This document shows, one piece after another, positions 33,868 to 42,907 of a DNA stretch of 64,000 nucleotides. The notes beneath the pieces are model-generated. The model was not told where the DNA came from. It ran no database searches and saw nothing but the letters and a program-made list of their open reading frames with translations. The position numbers and the translations under genes are program-made. The stretch is from an uncultured Lentisphaerota bacterium (GTDB lineage Bacteria; Verrucomicrobiota; Kiritimatiellia; CAIQIC01): assembly GCA_903889245.1 (NCBI GenBank), contig CAISWQ010000018.1, positions 1 through 64,000 on the forward strand. Reading direction: 5' to 3'. The first letter of the stretch is position 1. Each line of letters opens with the position of its first letter.

Positions 33868-34725
33868 ATGATGCGGATGACGAAATGGCTGGCGGTGCTG
33901 GCGTTGGCCGGCGCCGCGGTCGCGGCAGAGCACAGGCTCGAGCCCAACGCCGTGTTGCGCTTCGAGTTTCCCGAACTCCCGCCGACGTTGATGAACCTGC
34001 TCTCCAACCAGCCGCAGCCGGCGGCCATGTCGGCCCAGTTGCCGGAGAATTATTCGCGCGATGGCGAGTTTGGTCTCGTGGTGTTCCTTGCGGGTGGCGC
34101 TGGCGGGCGCGGGACAGCTGTCGAGCCCGCGCGCGGCATCGCCGGCGCACGCGACTACGTCTGCGCGAACCTGCCGCTCTTCAAGCGCACGCTCGACAAG
34201 CAGGAGAAGTTCGGCGGCGGCCTGGTGGCGCTGGACGACTTCGCCACCATCAGCCAGGCCTACCGCACCATGCTCGGCAAATTGTTCGAGGCCGTCCCGA
34301 ACATCAAACCCGAGCGGAGCGCGCTCGGCGGCTTCTCCAATGGCGGTCATACCACCGGCGTGCTGCTGGCCGGGCAGGATGAGTTCATCCTGCAACATTT
34401 CCGCTCGTTCTTTTTCATCGAAGGCGGCTTCGGCCCGCTCGCGGCGAACACCTTCCAGAAGTTGCCGGTCAAGCGGAGCCGTTTCCTGTTGCTCTGCGGT
34501 GACAAGCCGGAGGGTAACACCATTCGCGCCGCGCAACTGGGCCTCGTGCGCGCACTCGGCTTGATGGCGAAGGCGAGCGACGTGGACCTGACCACCGTGA
34601 TCATGCACGGCTTCGAGCACAAGTTTCCGGATAACTACCGCCCGGTGATCGGCCGCTGGCTCCGGGGCGAGAAGCTGCCCGAGGCCGAGCCGGTAACGAT
34701 CGCTGCACCCACCGCCGCCAAGTAG
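33868..34725 (+). CDS. Exported alpha/beta-hydrolase, esterase-like
   Basis: This 285-residue protein has a signal peptide MMRMTKWLAVLALAGAAVAA. It has an alpha/beta-hydrolase look: LVVFLAGGAGGRG for the oxyanion region and the nucleophile elbow GGFSNGGHTTG (about residues 154-164), with a late His in IMHGFEHKFPDNYRP. The catalytic acid is less clear. A GTG at 33859 overlapping the rhamnosidase stop is an alternative start. An esterase that removes acyl groups from the rhamnosidase substrate is a reasonable inference but is unproven. Confidence 0.8.
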   Translation: MMRMTKWLAVLALAGAAVAAEHRLEPNAVLRFEFPELPPTLMNLLSNQPQPAAMSAQLPENYSRDGEFGLVVFLAGGAGGRGTAVEPARGIAGARDYVCANLPLFKRTLDKQEKFGGGLVALDDFATISQAYRTMLGKLFEAVPNIKPERSALGGFSNGGHTTGVLLAGQDEFILQHFRSFFFIEGGFGPLAANTFQKLPVKRSRFLLLCGDKPEGNTIRAAQLGLVRALGLMAKASDVDLTTVIMHGFEHKFPDNYRPVIGRWLRGEKLPEAEPVTIAAPTAAK

Positions 34726-34731
34726 TCGGCG

Positions 34732-34750
34732 TTTTCCAGGGCTTGGAAAA
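34732..34750. repeat. Single palindrome copy
   Basis: TTTTCCAGGGCTTGGAAAA has its centre at 34741, 7 bases after the esterase-like gene stop. Confidence 0.85.
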
Positions 34751-34816
34751 TTTTCCGCTTTGCCGCGGCGGGAGAGCGTGGTAGAGGAACGCAACTTCGC
34801 TGACAAAGGAACCCAA

Positions 34817-35815
34817 ATGAAGATGACGCGTTGGATGCTGGCTGGAATGGTGGCCGTGTCGTTGGTGAGCGCACAGGCGGCGGACAAACTCAAAGTCCTG
34901 ATCGTGGATGGGCAGAACAACCACGACTGGAAGGGCACGACGCCGGTGCTCAAGTGGATACTGGAGGATTGCGGCCGGTTCACGGTCGATGTCTCCACGA
35001 CGCCGCCAGCCGCGCCGCGCCCGCCGCAGTCGCCAAAGGGCAAGGCGACGGAGCAGCAGAAGGCCAAGTTCGCCGCGGACCAGGCCAAGTGGAAAACCGA
35101 GAAGGCCGAGTTGGAGAAGAACAGCTCCACGGCGTGGCAACAGTGGCATCCGAAGTTTAGCGACTACGCCGTCATCGTGCTCAACTACAACGGCGATAAG
35201 TGGCCGGATGCGGTCAAGGCCGACTTCATGAAGTTCGTCAACGCTGGCGGCGGCGTGGTGTTCTATCACGCGGCCGACAACGCGTTCTCCGATTGGCCGG
35301 AGTTCAACGAGCTGATGGGCGTCGGCGGGTGGGGCGGGCGCAACGAGAAGTCCGGCCCGATGCTCTACTGGCAGGACGGCAAGATCGTCCGCGACGAGAC
35401 GCCGGGCGCGGGCGGCACGCACGGTCCGCAGCACGAGTTCCTTGTCGAAACACGCGTGAGCGATCATCCGATCATGCGCGGGCTGCCTGCGAAGTGGCTG
35501 CACGCGAAGGACGAGCTCTATTCCAAGCTACGCGGCCCGGCGAAGAACCTGACCGTGCTCGCTACGGCGTTCGCCGATCCGGCGCAGAAGGGCACCGGTC
35601 ATCACGAGCCGATGCTGATGGTCATCAGCTATGGCAAGGCCCGCTCCTTCCACACCGCGCTCGGCCACAACGGTTCCTCGATGGTGGATGTGGGCTTCCA
35701 GGCGACACTGCAGCGCGGCACCGAGTGGGCCGCGACCGGCGCCGTCACGCTGCCCGCGCCGACGGCCGCGCAGATGCCCGCCGACAAGGTCGGCACGCAC
35801 GAAATGCCGAAGTGA
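34817..35815 (+). CDS. Exported ThuA-domain protein
   Basis: This 332-residue protein has a signal peptide MKMTRWMLAGMVAVSLVSAQ after an AAAGGA ribosome binding site. The ThuA (glutamine-amidotransferase-like trehalose utilisation) fold shows at LKVLIVDGQNNHDWKGTT and VVFYHAADNAFSDWPEFNEL, followed by HEFLVETRVSDHPIMRGLP. A charged, coiled segment (about residues 75-105, KGKATEQQKAKFAADQAKWK) interrupts the fold. ThuA proteins are abundant in PVC genomes; their reaction is mostly unproven, with a role in sugar use inferred from context. Confidence 0.87.
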   Translation: MKMTRWMLAGMVAVSLVSAQAADKLKVLIVDGQNNHDWKGTTPVLKWILEDCGRFTVDVSTTPPAAPRPPQSPKGKATEQQKAKFAADQAKWKTEKAELEKNSSTAWQQWHPKFSDYAVIVLNYNGDKWPDAVKADFMKFVNAGGGVVFYHAADNAFSDWPEFNELMGVGGWGGRNEKSGPMLYWQDGKIVRDETPGAGGTHGPQHEFLVETRVSDHPIMRGLPAKWLHAKDELYSKLRGPAKNLTVLATAFADPAQKGTGHHEPMLMVISYGKARSFHTALGHNGSSMVDVGFQATLQRGTEWAATGAVTLPAPTAAQMPADKVGTHEMPK

Positions 35816-35839
35816 TTTGGTGATTGTTAAGTTGCCAGT

Positions 35840-36382
35840 ATGATTCTCGCTGTCTTCATATTGGCCTGCATGATCGTGCTGATTGGTATGCTCGTAATCA
35901 CGCTAGCGGTCATGCGTGGCCAGCATATCCTGCTACGAATAGTCATCGCTTTATTGCTGTCATTTCTCATCTTGTTTGTAGCGGGTGTGGCCAACTATGG
36001 GACATGGCGCTTGACCCTCTGGGCGGAATATGACCCCGCGACGCGGCAACGATTTACAGAACTGATCAAGACCAATGATCATCAAGCGGTGTTGGCAGCT
36101 GGGGTGCTCGTCATCCAACAATTAAGAACAAATGCACTTATTATCCAACCTGACGAGATGGCTGTGCTGCCGTCTGTGCTAGTTAAGATGCAACCCAACT
36201 ATATTCGGATAAAAAAGAATGATCTTGATTTGGTTTTCACGGACAGTCGTGACAAATTCGGTTTCTGTGTTTCGCACACCAGTAACGGCTGGGAGTTGGC
36301 GTGGTGCGAGTTCACCAGCCCTGGCAGAGCGCCGGAAGATTGGTTGCTGCATCCACTCGCGGTTCAAGCTGACAAACCGTAA
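35840..36382 (+). CDS. Small membrane-anchored hypothetical protein, AT-richer DNA
   Basis: This 180-residue protein has two N-terminal hydrophobic segments (MILAVFILACMIVLIGMLVI and a second around residues 33-50) followed by a soluble domain with no recognised motif. The DNA is visibly lower in GC and uses codons such as ATA, TTA and AGA rare elsewhere in the window, which suggests recent acquisition or relaxed constraint. It starts 24 bp after the ThuA gene. No homologue is recognised. Confidence 0.6.
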   Translation: MILAVFILACMIVLIGMLVITLAVMRGQHILLRIVIALLLSFLILFVAGVANYGTWRLTLWAEYDPATRQRFTELIKTNDHQAVLAAGVLVIQQLRTNALIIQPDEMAVLPSVLVKMQPNYIRIKKNDLDLVFTDSRDKFGFCVSHTSNGWELAWCEFTSPGRAPEDWLLHPLAVQADKP

Positions 36383-36387
36383 TGGCG

Positions 36388-36437
36388 TTTCCAAGGCTTG
36401 GGAAAATCCATGTTCCTGGTTTCCAAGGTTAGGAAAA
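36388..36437. repeat. Palindrome cluster, 2 copies
   Basis: Centres lie at 36396 and 36428, 32 bp apart, between convergent genes. Confidence 0.9.
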
Positions 36438-36464
36438 CTCGCGTGCGGTGGCGGCTATGCTCAA

Positions 36465-37304
36465 TCAGGCTTTCCGCTCGGTGCGGATCTGGAACATATC
36501 GGCGCGCTTGAGGCCGAGTTCCTGCGCCATCTGGATGGAGTAATCGAGCAGGCCCATCTTCGGGTAGCGGCCGTTGGAGCCGAAGGAGAATTTCGAGCCC
36601 GCCGCCTTGGCCAGCTTCAGGAACGGCATCTTCGGCAGCTTATAGCTCGAGCTGATCTCCAACGCGACGCCTGCCTTGACGGCGGCGGCGATCACTTTCT
36701 CCATCCGCGCCTCGGTCCAGAGTTTATCGTAGTCGGGCAGAAACGCCGCGGGCAGCCAGGTGGTGTTCGCGAGGATATCGAGCGGCCGCTGCTGCAGGAC
36801 TTGCAGGTGCCAGTCCACGTAGCGGTCCATGAAGCTCTGCGCGTCGCCGAGTTCGTCGGGCGGCGCGAGCCAGAGCTTGGTGCGCTTGCCGGTTTTCTTG
36901 CCGGGCATCGTCATCGCGTCGGTCAGCACATAGTCGAGCTGCGCGAGGCCCGCCGGAGTGAAGCCGGTTGCCCAGTCGGTGAACTCGGTCTGCACACCGC
37001 GATAGACCGGCTTGCCCGCCAGCATGTCGAGATAGTGCTTCAGCTCGGCGTCGTTGCTGATGACCACCGGGTATTCGTTCTCCTTGGTACCCGCGTGCTC
37101 GACGATGCCGAACTTGATCTTGCCCGCCTGCGGCAGCGCGAGGACGGCTTCGATCGTGCTCTTGTCGAGATGCACGTGGAAATCCACGAGCGGGGAATCC
37201 AGCGCGCCGGCGGCGCCCGTGCGGACACAGCCGGGTGCGGCGAGTGCGGCGGCGCAGGCGGCGGTCTGTTTGAGAAAGTCGCGGCGGGTGGCTGTCGGGT
37301 TCAT
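36465..37304 (-). CDS. Exported PHP/amidohydrolase-like protein (Tat signal)
   Basis: This 279-residue protein begins MNPTATRRDFLKQTAACAAA, a twin-arginine signal (RRDFLK); a cysteine soon after (AAPGC) could serve as lipobox. The mature start VDFHVHLDKSTIEAVL gives the HxH metal motif of PHP/amidohydrolase barrels. Later come GIVEHAG and GVALEISSSYKLP, and a final FSFGSNGRYPKMGLLDYS. A metal-dependent hydrolase is likely, with unknown substrate. Its start overlaps the rhodanese gene stop by 4 bp. Confidence 0.78.
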   Translation of the reverse strand: MNPTATRRDFLKQTAACAAALAAPGCVRTGAAGALDSPLVDFHVHLDKSTIEAVLALPQAGKIKFGIVEHAGTKENEYPVVISNDAELKHYLDMLAGKPVYRGVQTEFTDWATGFTPAGLAQLDYVLTDAMTMPGKKTGKRTKLWLAPPDELGDAQSFMDRYVDWHLQVLQQRPLDILANTTWLPAAFLPDYDKLWTEARMEKVIAAAVKAGVALEISSSYKLPKMPFLKLAKAAGSKFSFGSNGRYPKMGLLDYSIQMAQELGLKRADMFQIRTERKA

Positions 37305-37678
37305 GGAGTGCCTCCTGCGTTGGCCAGTTTCCGTTGGGCTTCGTTGTAGCCGCCCAGGTCCTCGACGTTTTCGTAGCCGAGTTGCTTTAAGAGCCGGGCG
37401 GCATGGCTGGAGCGCGCGCCGCTGGCGCAGTACACGCCGAGGGGCGTCTGCTTGTCGGGCACGAGGCTGGTGATCCGCTCGCGGATCAGGTCCAGCGGAA
37501 GATGCTGGACGCCCGCGAGGTGGCCCTCGGCCCACTCCTCGTCGCTGCGGACATCCAACACACGCAGCTTCTCCAGCTTGAAAGCGGATTTGCCGGCGGA
37601 TTGGGGTGGGGCGCTGGGCGTGGTTGGCGAGCAACCAGCGAGTGCGAACAGCGCTAGAATCAGGAGCAGGTGGCGCAT
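37301..37678 (-). CDS. Rhodanese-like lipoprotein
   Basis: This 125-residue protein has signal and lipobox MRHLLLILALFALAGC. A rhodanese domain follows with LRVLDVRSDEEWAEGHLAGV and the active loop YCASGARSSHAARLL (Cys about 88, CxSGxR). Rhodanese domains carry persulfide sulfur or serve as redox/phosphatase-like modules. Tethering outside the cytoplasm suggests a redox or sulfur role. It overlaps the amidohydrolase-like gene and lies 7 bp after the lactonase gene. Confidence 0.88.
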   Translation of the reverse strand: MRHLLLILALFALAGCSPTTPSAPPQSAGKSAFKLEKLRVLDVRSDEEWAEGHLAGVQHLPLDLIRERITSLVPDKQTPLGVYCASGARSSHAARLLKQLGYENVEDLGGYNEAQRKLANAGGTP

Positions 37679-37685
37679 GGGTTCC

Positions 37686-38825
37686 TCACTTCAGCGGCAT
37701 GAACTTCACGCAGACGCACGCGCCGACCTCGATCTGCTGGCCGGTCGGCGTCAGCTTGCCGGTGGCCTGATCCACGGCGAAGACGACGACGTTATCGGAC
37801 TTCTGGTGCGCGGCGAGCAGCCACTTGCCGCTGGGGTCGAGGTTGAAGTTGCGCGGGATGTTGCCGAGCGTGGGCGCGTTCTGGAGCAGCTTGAGCTGGC
37901 CGGTCGCCTCGTCGAGCGCGAAGACGGCGATTGTGTCGTGTCCGCGATTGGAGCCATAGAGCACCTTGCCGTTCGGATGCACGCGGATCTCGGCGGTGCT
38001 GTAGCCGGGCTTGACGCCCTCGCCGGCGGGCAGTGTCGAGACGGTCTCGATCTCCGTCAACGCGCCGCGCGCGGTGTCGTAGCGGAAGGCGGTGACGGTG
38101 CAGAGCAGCTCATTGATGACGTAGGCGAACTTGCCATTCGGATGAAACGCGAAGTGGCGCGGGCCGGAGCCGGGTGCGACGACGGCGAACGCCGGGTCGT
38201 TCGGCGCGAGCGTGCCCTTGGCGGCGTCGAAGCGGTAGCTCATCACCTTGTCGAGCCCGAGGTCGGGCGCGAAGGCGAAGCGGTTCGCGGCGTCGAGGAA
38301 GATCGAGTGCGCGTGCGGCCCCTTCTGGCGCGCGGGGTTCACGCTGCTGCCGCTGTGCTGCACCGTGGAAGCAGCGGGAGCGAGCGTGCCATCGCTCTTG
38401 ATCGGCAAGGAGGCGACGCTGCCACCGCTGTAGTTGGCGACGAGCGCGCACGTGCCGGCGCTATCGAGCCCCACATAGCACGGCCCGGCGCCGCCGGAGT
38501 CCTGCTGGTTGAGCAGCTTCAACTGGCCGGTGGCGGCATCGAGCGCGAACGCGCTGACCGCGCCGGCTTTCTTGCCGGGCGCGCTCATCTCGCCGACGGC
38601 GTACAGGAATTTGTGGCTGGGATGGATCGCGAGGAACGAGGGGTTCTTGGTCTCGGCGGCGAGCTGCGGTGCGCCGAGCTTGCCGGTGGCGGAGTCGAAG
38701 CGCGCGCAGTAGATGCCCTTGCTCTTCCCGCTCGTGTAGCAGCCGAAGTAAACAAGGTGGTCGTCCGCCGCCCGCGCCGTACCCAGCGCCAGCAGGCCCA
38801 GCAGGAGTCCGCGTAGGATTTTCAT
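37686..38825 (-). CDS. Exported lactonase-family beta-propeller (YbhE/Pgl-like)
   Basis: This 379-residue protein was started at MKILRGLLLGLLALGTARAA, a signal peptide. The mature part is a seven-bladed propeller of repeated VxPxGKFxYxxN-type blades (HPSHKFLYAVGEM, HPNGKFAYVINEL, HPNGKVLYGSNRG, DPSGKWLLAAHQ). This matches the COG2706 family, whose E. coli member is 6-phosphogluconolactonase; exported PVC members probably act on other lactones. It is the first gene of a three-gene minus-strand unit. Confidence 0.9.
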   Translation of the reverse strand: MKILRGLLLGLLALGTARAADDHLVYFGCYTSGKSKGIYCARFDSATGKLGAPQLAAETKNPSFLAIHPSHKFLYAVGEMSAPGKKAGAVSAFALDAATGQLKLLNQQDSGGAGPCYVGLDSAGTCALVANYSGGSVASLPIKSDGTLAPAASTVQHSGSSVNPARQKGPHAHSIFLDAANRFAFAPDLGLDKVMSYRFDAAKGTLAPNDPAFAVVAPGSGPRHFAFHPNGKFAYVINELLCTVTAFRYDTARGALTEIETVSTLPAGEGVKPGYSTAEIRVHPNGKVLYGSNRGHDTIAVFALDEATGQLKLLQNAPTLGNIPRNFNLDPSGKWLLAAHQKSDNVVVFAVDQATGKLTPTGQQIEVGACVCVKFMPLK

Positions 38826-38919
38826 GCGCGGATGAAACAACACGGCCCGCGCCGTTGCAAGAACCATTCGCGCGCAGTTCGCGCTTCCGCCGGCGCGGCG
38901 CGTTGGCTACAGTCGCGCC

Positions 38920-40305
38920 ATGAAAAAACTGCTCGGTCTGTTCCTCCTCGGCGCGCTGCCGGCCACGGCGGCGCTGCCGGCGCTCAAGGTCAGCGACAAC
39001 CACCGCTTCCTCGTCACCGCGACCGGCGCGCCGTTCTTCTATCTCGGCGACACGGCGTGGGAGCTGTTCCACCGCGCGACGCGCGAGGACGCCGAGTTCT
39101 ATCTCCAAAAGCGCGCCGCGCAGCAGTTCACCGTGATCCAGGCGGTGGCGCTGGCGGAGTTCGAGGGGTTGACTGCGCCCAACGCCTATGGCCACACGCC
39201 GCTCAAGGATAACGACCCGGCGCGGCCCAACGAGGACTATTTCCAGCATGTGGATTGGATCGTGAACAAGGCCGAGTCGCTGGGCCTCTACACCGGCCTG
39301 CTACCGACGTGGGGCGACAAATGGAACAAGAAGTGGGGACAGGGGCCGGAGATTTTCACGCCGCAGAACGCGGCGGTCTATGGCGAGTGGCTCGGCCGCC
39401 GCTACCGCGACAAGGCGCTCATCTGGATTCTCGGCGGCGACCGTCCGATCGAGAACGAAAATCACAAGGCGATCATCCGCGCGCTGGCCAAGGGGCTGCG
39501 CGCCGGCGATGGCGGCAAGCACCTGATCACGCTCCACCCCTGTGGCGGCCGCGGCTCGGCGGAATGGTTCCATGACGAGGACTGGCTGGCGTTCAATCTG
39601 CGGCAGAATGGGCACGTCGCCGAGTTCACGCGTTACGCGAACACGCGCAGCGACTATGACCGTACGCCGGTCAAGCCGGTGATTGATGGCGAGCCGCTGT
39701 ACGAGGACCATCCACTCTCGTTCAAGGCGGAGGCCAACGGTCATTCCCTCGCCGCCGACGTGCGCCGCCCGCTCTACTGGGATTTGTTCAGCGGCGCGTG
39801 CGGTCACACCTACGGCCACCATTCCATCTGGCAGATGTGGCAGCCCGACCGCAAGCCGGTGAACAATCCGCTGCTGCCGTGGCGTGTGGCGCTCGACCAG
39901 CCGGGTGCGGGCCAGATGCAGCACGGCCGCCGCCTGATCGAGTCGCGCCCAATCCTGACGCGCATCCCCGACGACGACGTGATCGAGCCTGCCAGCGTGA
40001 AGACCGCCGTGCCCGGCGCGGGCCGCTACCGCTTTGTGGCCACGCGCGACGAGCGCGGCCGCTACGCCTTCATCTACGCGCCCGCCGGCCGCGCGTTCAG
40101 CGTACGCATGGACAAAATTTCCGGTGCGCCGGTGGTCGCGTGGTGGTTCGATCCGCGGACGGGCACGGCGACGCGCCTCGGCGAATTCCCGAACACCGGC
40201 ACGCGCGAGTTCACCCCGCCGCAGCCCGGCGAGGCGCTCGACTGGGTGCTCGTGCTCGACGATGCCGCGCAAAAATTCCCGCCGCCCGGCCAGCCGCCGC
40301 ACTAA
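38920..40305 (+). CDS. Secreted GH140 apiosidase-like glycoside hydrolase (DUF4038)
   Basis: This 461-residue protein has a signal peptide [17 protein letters not shown]. The DUF4038 TIM-barrel starts [20 protein letters not shown]. The catalytic acids fit GGDRP (about residue 174) and [11 protein letters not shown] (about 251), as in characterised GH140 enzymes. The C-terminal 100 residues form a beta domain of the type annotated as putative collagen-binding. Known GH140 members cleave apiose from rhamnogalacturonan-II. With the nearby GH78 enzyme this suggests pectin side-chain use; the substrate is inferred. Confidence 0.88.
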   Translation: MKKLLGLFLLGALPATAALPALKVSDNHRFLVTATGAPFFYLGDTAWELFHRATREDAEFYLQKRAAQQFTVIQAVALAEFEGLTAPNAYGHTPLKDNDPARPNEDYFQHVDWIVNKAESLGLYTGLLPTWGDKWNKKWGQGPEIFTPQNAAVYGEWLGRRYRDKALIWILGGDRPIENENHKAIIRALAKGLRAGDGGKHLITLHPCGGRGSAEWFHDEDWLAFNLRQNGHVAEFTRYANTRSDYDRTPVKPVIDGEPLYEDHPLSFKAEANGHSLAADVRRPLYWDLFSGACGHTYGHHSIWQMWQPDRKPVNNPLLPWRVALDQPGAGQMQHGRRLIESRPILTRIPDDDVIEPASVKTAVPGAGRYRFVATRDERGRYAFIYAPAGRAFSVRMDKISGAPVVAWWFDPRTGTATRLGEFPNTGTREFTPPQPGEALDWVLVLDDAAQKFPPPGQPPH

Positions 40306-40449
40306 AGAATCTCTGGTGATGGCCTGAAAGAGAACCGTCGGTTTTAAGGCCGGGTAGAGTACGCTGGCTGGGGAAGGGGAAAATTTCGTCCGGACAGTTG
40401 CAATCCGACGAATCGCGGGTATCGTGCGCGCAATTTCGAAGGGGTAATC

Positions 40450-41790
40450 ATGGATACATTAGAGTTGGCGCGGTGGCAGTTTGGCATCACGACGGTCTAT
40501 CACTTCTTCTTCGTCCCGCTGACGTTGGGGCTTTCCATCCTCGTGGCGTTGATGGAAACGGCCTACGTCCGCACGGGCAACGAGGTCTATAAGAAGATGG
40601 CGAAGTACTGGGGCAAGCTGTTCCTCATCAACTTCGCGATGGGCGTGGCGACCGGCATCGTGCAGGAATTCCAGTTCGGCATGAACTGGTCGGAGTACTC
40701 GCGGTTCGTCGGCGATATCTTCGGCGCGCCGCTCGCGGTGGAGGCGCTGCTGGCGTTCTTCATCGAGTCCACGTTCCTCGGCCTCTGGATTTTCGGCTGG
40801 GACAAGCTCTCGAAGAAACTGCACCTGACCACGATCTGGCTGGTGGCGCTCGGGTCGAACCTCTCGGCGCTGTGGATCATCATCGCCAACGCGTGGATGC
40901 AGCACCCGGTCGGCTACGTGCTGCGCAACGGCCGCGCCGAGATGCAGGACTTCTTCGCGCTGCTGACCAACCCGCAACTGCCCTACGAAATCTCCCACGT
41001 CTTTTTCGGTGGCGTGGTCACGGCGGCGTTCTTCGTCCTCGGCATCAGCGCGTGGCAGCTCCTGCGCCAGAAGGAATTTGCCGACTTCTTCCAGCGCAGC
41101 TTCCGCTGGGGCGCGGTGACGGCGCTGCTGGGCAGCGTGCTGGTCATGCTCGTCGGCCACGGCCAGGGCCAGTGGCTCGAGCGCAGCAACCCGATGAAGC
41201 TCGCCGCCGCCGAGGCCAACTGGAAGACCAAGGACCGTTGCGAGTTCCTGATCGCCGCCGGCATTGATGAAAAGAACCAGAAGAACACCTGGTCGCTCCC
41301 GGTCGGCTCGCTGTTGAGCATTCTCGCCTATAACAGCCCGAGCGGCGTCGTGAAGGGCATGACGGATTTGCAGGCGGAGTACACGCAGAAGTACGGCCCC
41401 GGTGATTACATCCCGCCGGTCACTGCCACCTTCTGGTCATTCCGCCTCATGGTGGCCAGCGGACTGGCGATGCTCGCGCTGGCGCTGCTGGCGCTCTGGC
41501 GTTCGCGCAACCTCATCGCGCCGCGCTGGCTGCTCGGCCTGCTCGTGGCGGGCCTCGCGCTGCCGTATATCGGCAACAGCACCGGCTGGATGCTGGCCGA
41601 GCTCGGCCGCCAGCCGTGGCTGGTCTTCGGCCTGATGAAGACCAGCGCGGGTGTGTCGCTGGCGACCACTGCGGGCGAGGTGCTGTTCACCGTGATTGGT
41701 TTCACGGCGCTCTATGGCGCGCTGATGGTGGTGGATGTCTGGCTGCTGCGCAAATACGCGGCGCAGGGCCCGGTGGAAGCGGCGGACTAA
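40450..41790 (+). CDS. cydA: Cytochrome bd ubiquinol oxidase subunit I
   Basis: This 446-residue membrane subunit binds haems b558, b595 and d. The N-terminus has LARWQFGITTVYHFFFVPLT, with the conserved early His ligand. EISHVFFGGVVTAAFF holds another His, FRLMVAS a Met ligand, and GRQPW is the family hallmark. The quinol loop is short (about residues 245-320). The enzyme gives high-affinity oxygen respiration. The 144-bp upstream gap lacks repeats and probably holds the promoter. cydB follows after 11 bp. Confidence 0.96.
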   Translation: MDTLELARWQFGITTVYHFFFVPLTLGLSILVALMETAYVRTGNEVYKKMAKYWGKLFLINFAMGVATGIVQEFQFGMNWSEYSRFVGDIFGAPLAVEALLAFFIESTFLGLWIFGWDKLSKKLHLTTIWLVALGSNLSALWIIIANAWMQHPVGYVLRNGRAEMQDFFALLTNPQLPYEISHVFFGGVVTAAFFVLGISAWQLLRQKEFADFFQRSFRWGAVTALLGSVLVMLVGHGQGQWLERSNPMKLAAAEANWKTKDRCEFLIAAGIDEKNQKNTWSLPVGSLLSILAYNSPSGVVKGMTDLQAEYTQKYGPGDYIPPVTATFWSFRLMVASGLAMLALALLALWRSRNLIAPRWLLGLLVAGLALPYIGNSTGWMLAELGRQPWLVFGLMKTSAGVSLATTAGEVLFTVIGFTALYGALMVVDVWLLRKYAAQGPVEAAD

Positions 41791-41801
41791 AGGAGACGAT
41801 C

Positions 41802-42809
41802 ATGGACCTCAACACCCTCTGGTTTATTCTGGTCACCGTGCTGTTCTGCGGCTTCTTCGTCCTCGAAGGCTTCGACTACGGCGTCGGCATGCTCGTGCCG
41901 CTGCTCGGCCGCGACGACCGCGAACGCCGCGTCATCATCAACTCCATCGGCCCCGTGTGGGACGGCAACGAAGTCTGGCTGCTGACCGCCGGCGGCGCGA
42001 TCTTCGCCGCGTTTCCGCACTGGTACGCGACGCTCTTCAGCGGCTTCTACCTCGCGCTGTTCCTCGTACTCGTCGGCCTGATCGTCCGCGCGGTGGGTCT
42101 GGAATTCCGCAGCAAGCACACCAGCCCGGCGTGGCGCAGCGCGTGGGACTGGCTGATCTGCGTCGGCAGCCTGCTGCCCGCGCTGATCTTCGGCGTCGCC
42201 GTCGGCAACCTCCTGCTCGGCGTGCCGATTGACGCGAAGATGACCTACGTCGGCGGCTTCTGGAACCTGCTCAACCCGTTCGCACTGATCGTCGGCGTGA
42301 CGTTCGTGCTGCTCTTCCTGTTGCACGGCGCGCTGTTCCTCGGCCTGCGCACCGAGGGCGCGTTACAGAAGCGCGCCACCTCGACCGCCCTCGGCCTCTG
42401 GCTGCCGACCGTCATCGCCGCCGTCGCGCTGCTCGTCGTCGCCTTCTTCCAGACGCCGCTCTTCGCCGGCGGTCTCGCCGGCTGGCTGCTCGCGGGCGCC
42501 GCCGCCGTCGCGCTCGTCGCCTCCGGTTTGCTCGCGCGCGCCAGGCCCGGCCTCGCCTTCACGCTGACCGCGCTGACGATCATCCTCGTCACCGTCGCCA
42601 CCTTCCGCGCGCTCTTCCCGAACGTGATGATCTCGACGCTCGACGTGAAGCACAGCCTGACGATTTACAACGCCAGCTCCTCGCCCTACACGCTCAAGGT
42701 CATGACCATCGTCGCGCTGACGCTCGTGCCGGTCGTGCTCGCCTACCAGGGCTGGACCTACTGGATTTTCCGCAAGCGTCTGACCACCACCAGCAAGCTG
42801 GAGTATTGA
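41802..42809 (+). CDS. cydB: Cytochrome bd ubiquinol oxidase subunit II
   Basis: This 335-residue subunit has about eight or nine membrane helices. The N-terminus DLNTLWFILVTVLFCGFFVL and the motif EGFDYGVGMLVPLLGRDDRERR are typical, followed by PVWDGNEVWLLTAGGAIFAAFP. The start at 41802 follows AGGAGA at 41791-41796. It pairs with CydA, and the assembly transporters cydDC lie 1 kb downstream. Confidence 0.96.
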   Translation: MDLNTLWFILVTVLFCGFFVLEGFDYGVGMLVPLLGRDDRERRVIINSIGPVWDGNEVWLLTAGGAIFAAFPHWYATLFSGFYLALFLVLVGLIVRAVGLEFRSKHTSPAWRSAWDWLICVGSLLPALIFGVAVGNLLLGVPIDAKMTYVGGFWNLLNPFALIVGVTFVLLFLLHGALFLGLRTEGALQKRATSTALGLWLPTVIAAVALLVVAFFQTPLFAGGLAGWLLAGAAAVALVASGLLARARPGLAFTLTALTIILVTVATFRALFPNVMISTLDVKHSLTIYNASSSPYTLKVMTIVALTLVPVVLAYQGWTYWIFRKRLTTTSKLEY

Positions 42810-42810
42810 G

Positions 42811-42858
42811 TTTTCCAAGCCTTGGAAAAAAGTTCCGCGGATTTTCCAAGGCTTGGAA
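42811..42858. repeat. Palindrome cluster, 2 copies
   Basis: Centres lie at 42820 (C) and 42851 (G), 31 bp apart. The first copy begins 1 base after the cydB stop. The two centres are complementary, so the copies could also pair with each other. Confidence 0.92.
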
Positions 42859-42907
42859 CTGCCGCCTGCAAGCTTGACAGGGTGGGGCGGCCACCTAGGC
42901 TACCGAC

